Positions 18,256 through 18,818 of a stretch of DNA of 18,818 bases are shown here, piece by piece. The DNA is from Rhypophila decipiens (taxonomy: Eukaryota; Ascomycota; Sordariomycetes; Sordariales; Naviculisporaceae), in contig MU858365.1 in NCBI GenBank assembly GCA_033297075.1, positions 1-18,818 on the forward strand, read 5' to 3'. Numbering within the stretch: position 1 is the first letter of the stretch; every line of letters begins with the position of its first letter. The position numbers and the translations under genes were made by a program. The notes under the pieces are model-generated. The model did not search any database, had not been told where the DNA came from, and saw only the letters and a program-made list of their open reading frames with translations.

Positions 18256-18818
18256 TGGCTGTGGATGATTGCTTCTTCTTAGGGTTCATTATGGTCTCCG
18301 AATCTCTAAGTCTATGAGATGTCCATATAATGATACTTTGAGGTGATGGGGGGCATTATACTTTCGATTTCTAACATGGATTTTCCTTATCCATTGAAGC
18401 TCACTTTTTCCACCCTTATGCATCATCACATTCAAGAGGAATAATACCACGTACAGAATGCGTTCCACCATTAAAGTCCATGAACTCAATGTGCGGATAG
18501 CCTCATGATATTTTTAGAGTGTTGCTATCAACTGACGAGTTGTTTCTTGCATTGCTCAGTCCCGTGAAATGCGGTTATCATGGCCTGAAATGGCTTGGCT
18601 TGATTCCCAGCTGCCATAACCCTAACCCTGTTCGACGTGGGTGGTCACCATGGTTGCTGCCCCACTTGGCACCTCTCCCCGCTTTCTGCTGCGCCGTCTT
18701 CTCGTCGCGCATCACTCCCAGGTACTGTGATTAGATTAGCAACGACCAAGCAACAGCGGACAAGGCTCCCGGAAGGAGTGGGCAAATTCTCCAAGACTAT
18801 TGATGTGGCGCTACCGGG
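18256..18818. other. Downstream flank of the nuclease gene
   Basis: About 560 nt with no supported gene. The first part should be the nuclease 3' untranslated region. A 71-codon plus-strand frame (18519-18734) shows no domain. Two telomere-like repeats, TAACCCTAACCCT, lie at 18617-18629, possibly a telobox in the promoter of a gene beyond the window. Confidence 0.4.

Noticed and set aside
18519..18734. 71-codon plus-strand frame near the right edge
   Set aside because: Cys/Pro/Leu-rich sequence without a credible signal peptide or family match, and it contains the telomere-like repeat; most likely non-coding.

Overview
The window is nuclear DNA of a filamentous ascomycete (Pezizomycotina, perhaps a Sordariomycete). 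The evidence is short introns of about 50-150 nt with CTAAC/CTGAC-type branch sites, a CBM1 cellulose-binding module, a HET (heterokaryon incompatibility) domain gene, a fungal-type DUF676 hydrolase and a secreted DUF1524-type nuclease. All gene models are read from the sequence alone. Splice sites were chosen by frame continuity, donor, acceptor and branch motifs, and family-like protein at the junctions.

Layout. A type II membrane protein resembling O-fucosyltransferases (313-1725, minus) is divergent from the ribosome-assembly factor RRB1 (2536-4092, plus, one intron). Then come a secreted CBM1 protein (4689-5694, plus, two introns) and an intron-bearing tRNA-Val(CAC) with its Pol III terminator (6061-6257, minus). 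Next is an 814-residue fungal multi-pass membrane protein (6405-9014, minus, three introns, one of them GC-AG), then an AT-rich gene-free kilobase. A HET-domain gene follows (10012-12582, minus) with WW-like modules on both sides of the HET core and a frameshift at a 7-nt homopolymer. A DUF676 serine hydrolase (13610-15628, plus) comes next, then 1.8 kb without a convincing gene, a secreted HNH/DUF1524 nuclease (17463-18255, plus, three introns) and 0.56 kb of unassigned sequence.

How the genes relate. This looks like an ordinary fungal mosaic rather than one pathway. RRB1 and the tRNA are core translation genes. The CBM1 protein and the nuclease are secreted and likely act on plant cell wall and extracellular nucleic acid. 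The HET gene is a self/non-self recognition candidate. I see no biosynthetic cluster, CRISPR array or intact transposon. The most unusual object is the HET locus: a basic, Lys/Ala/Pro-rich tail lies one base out of frame with a WW-like/HET/WW-like/WW-like protein.
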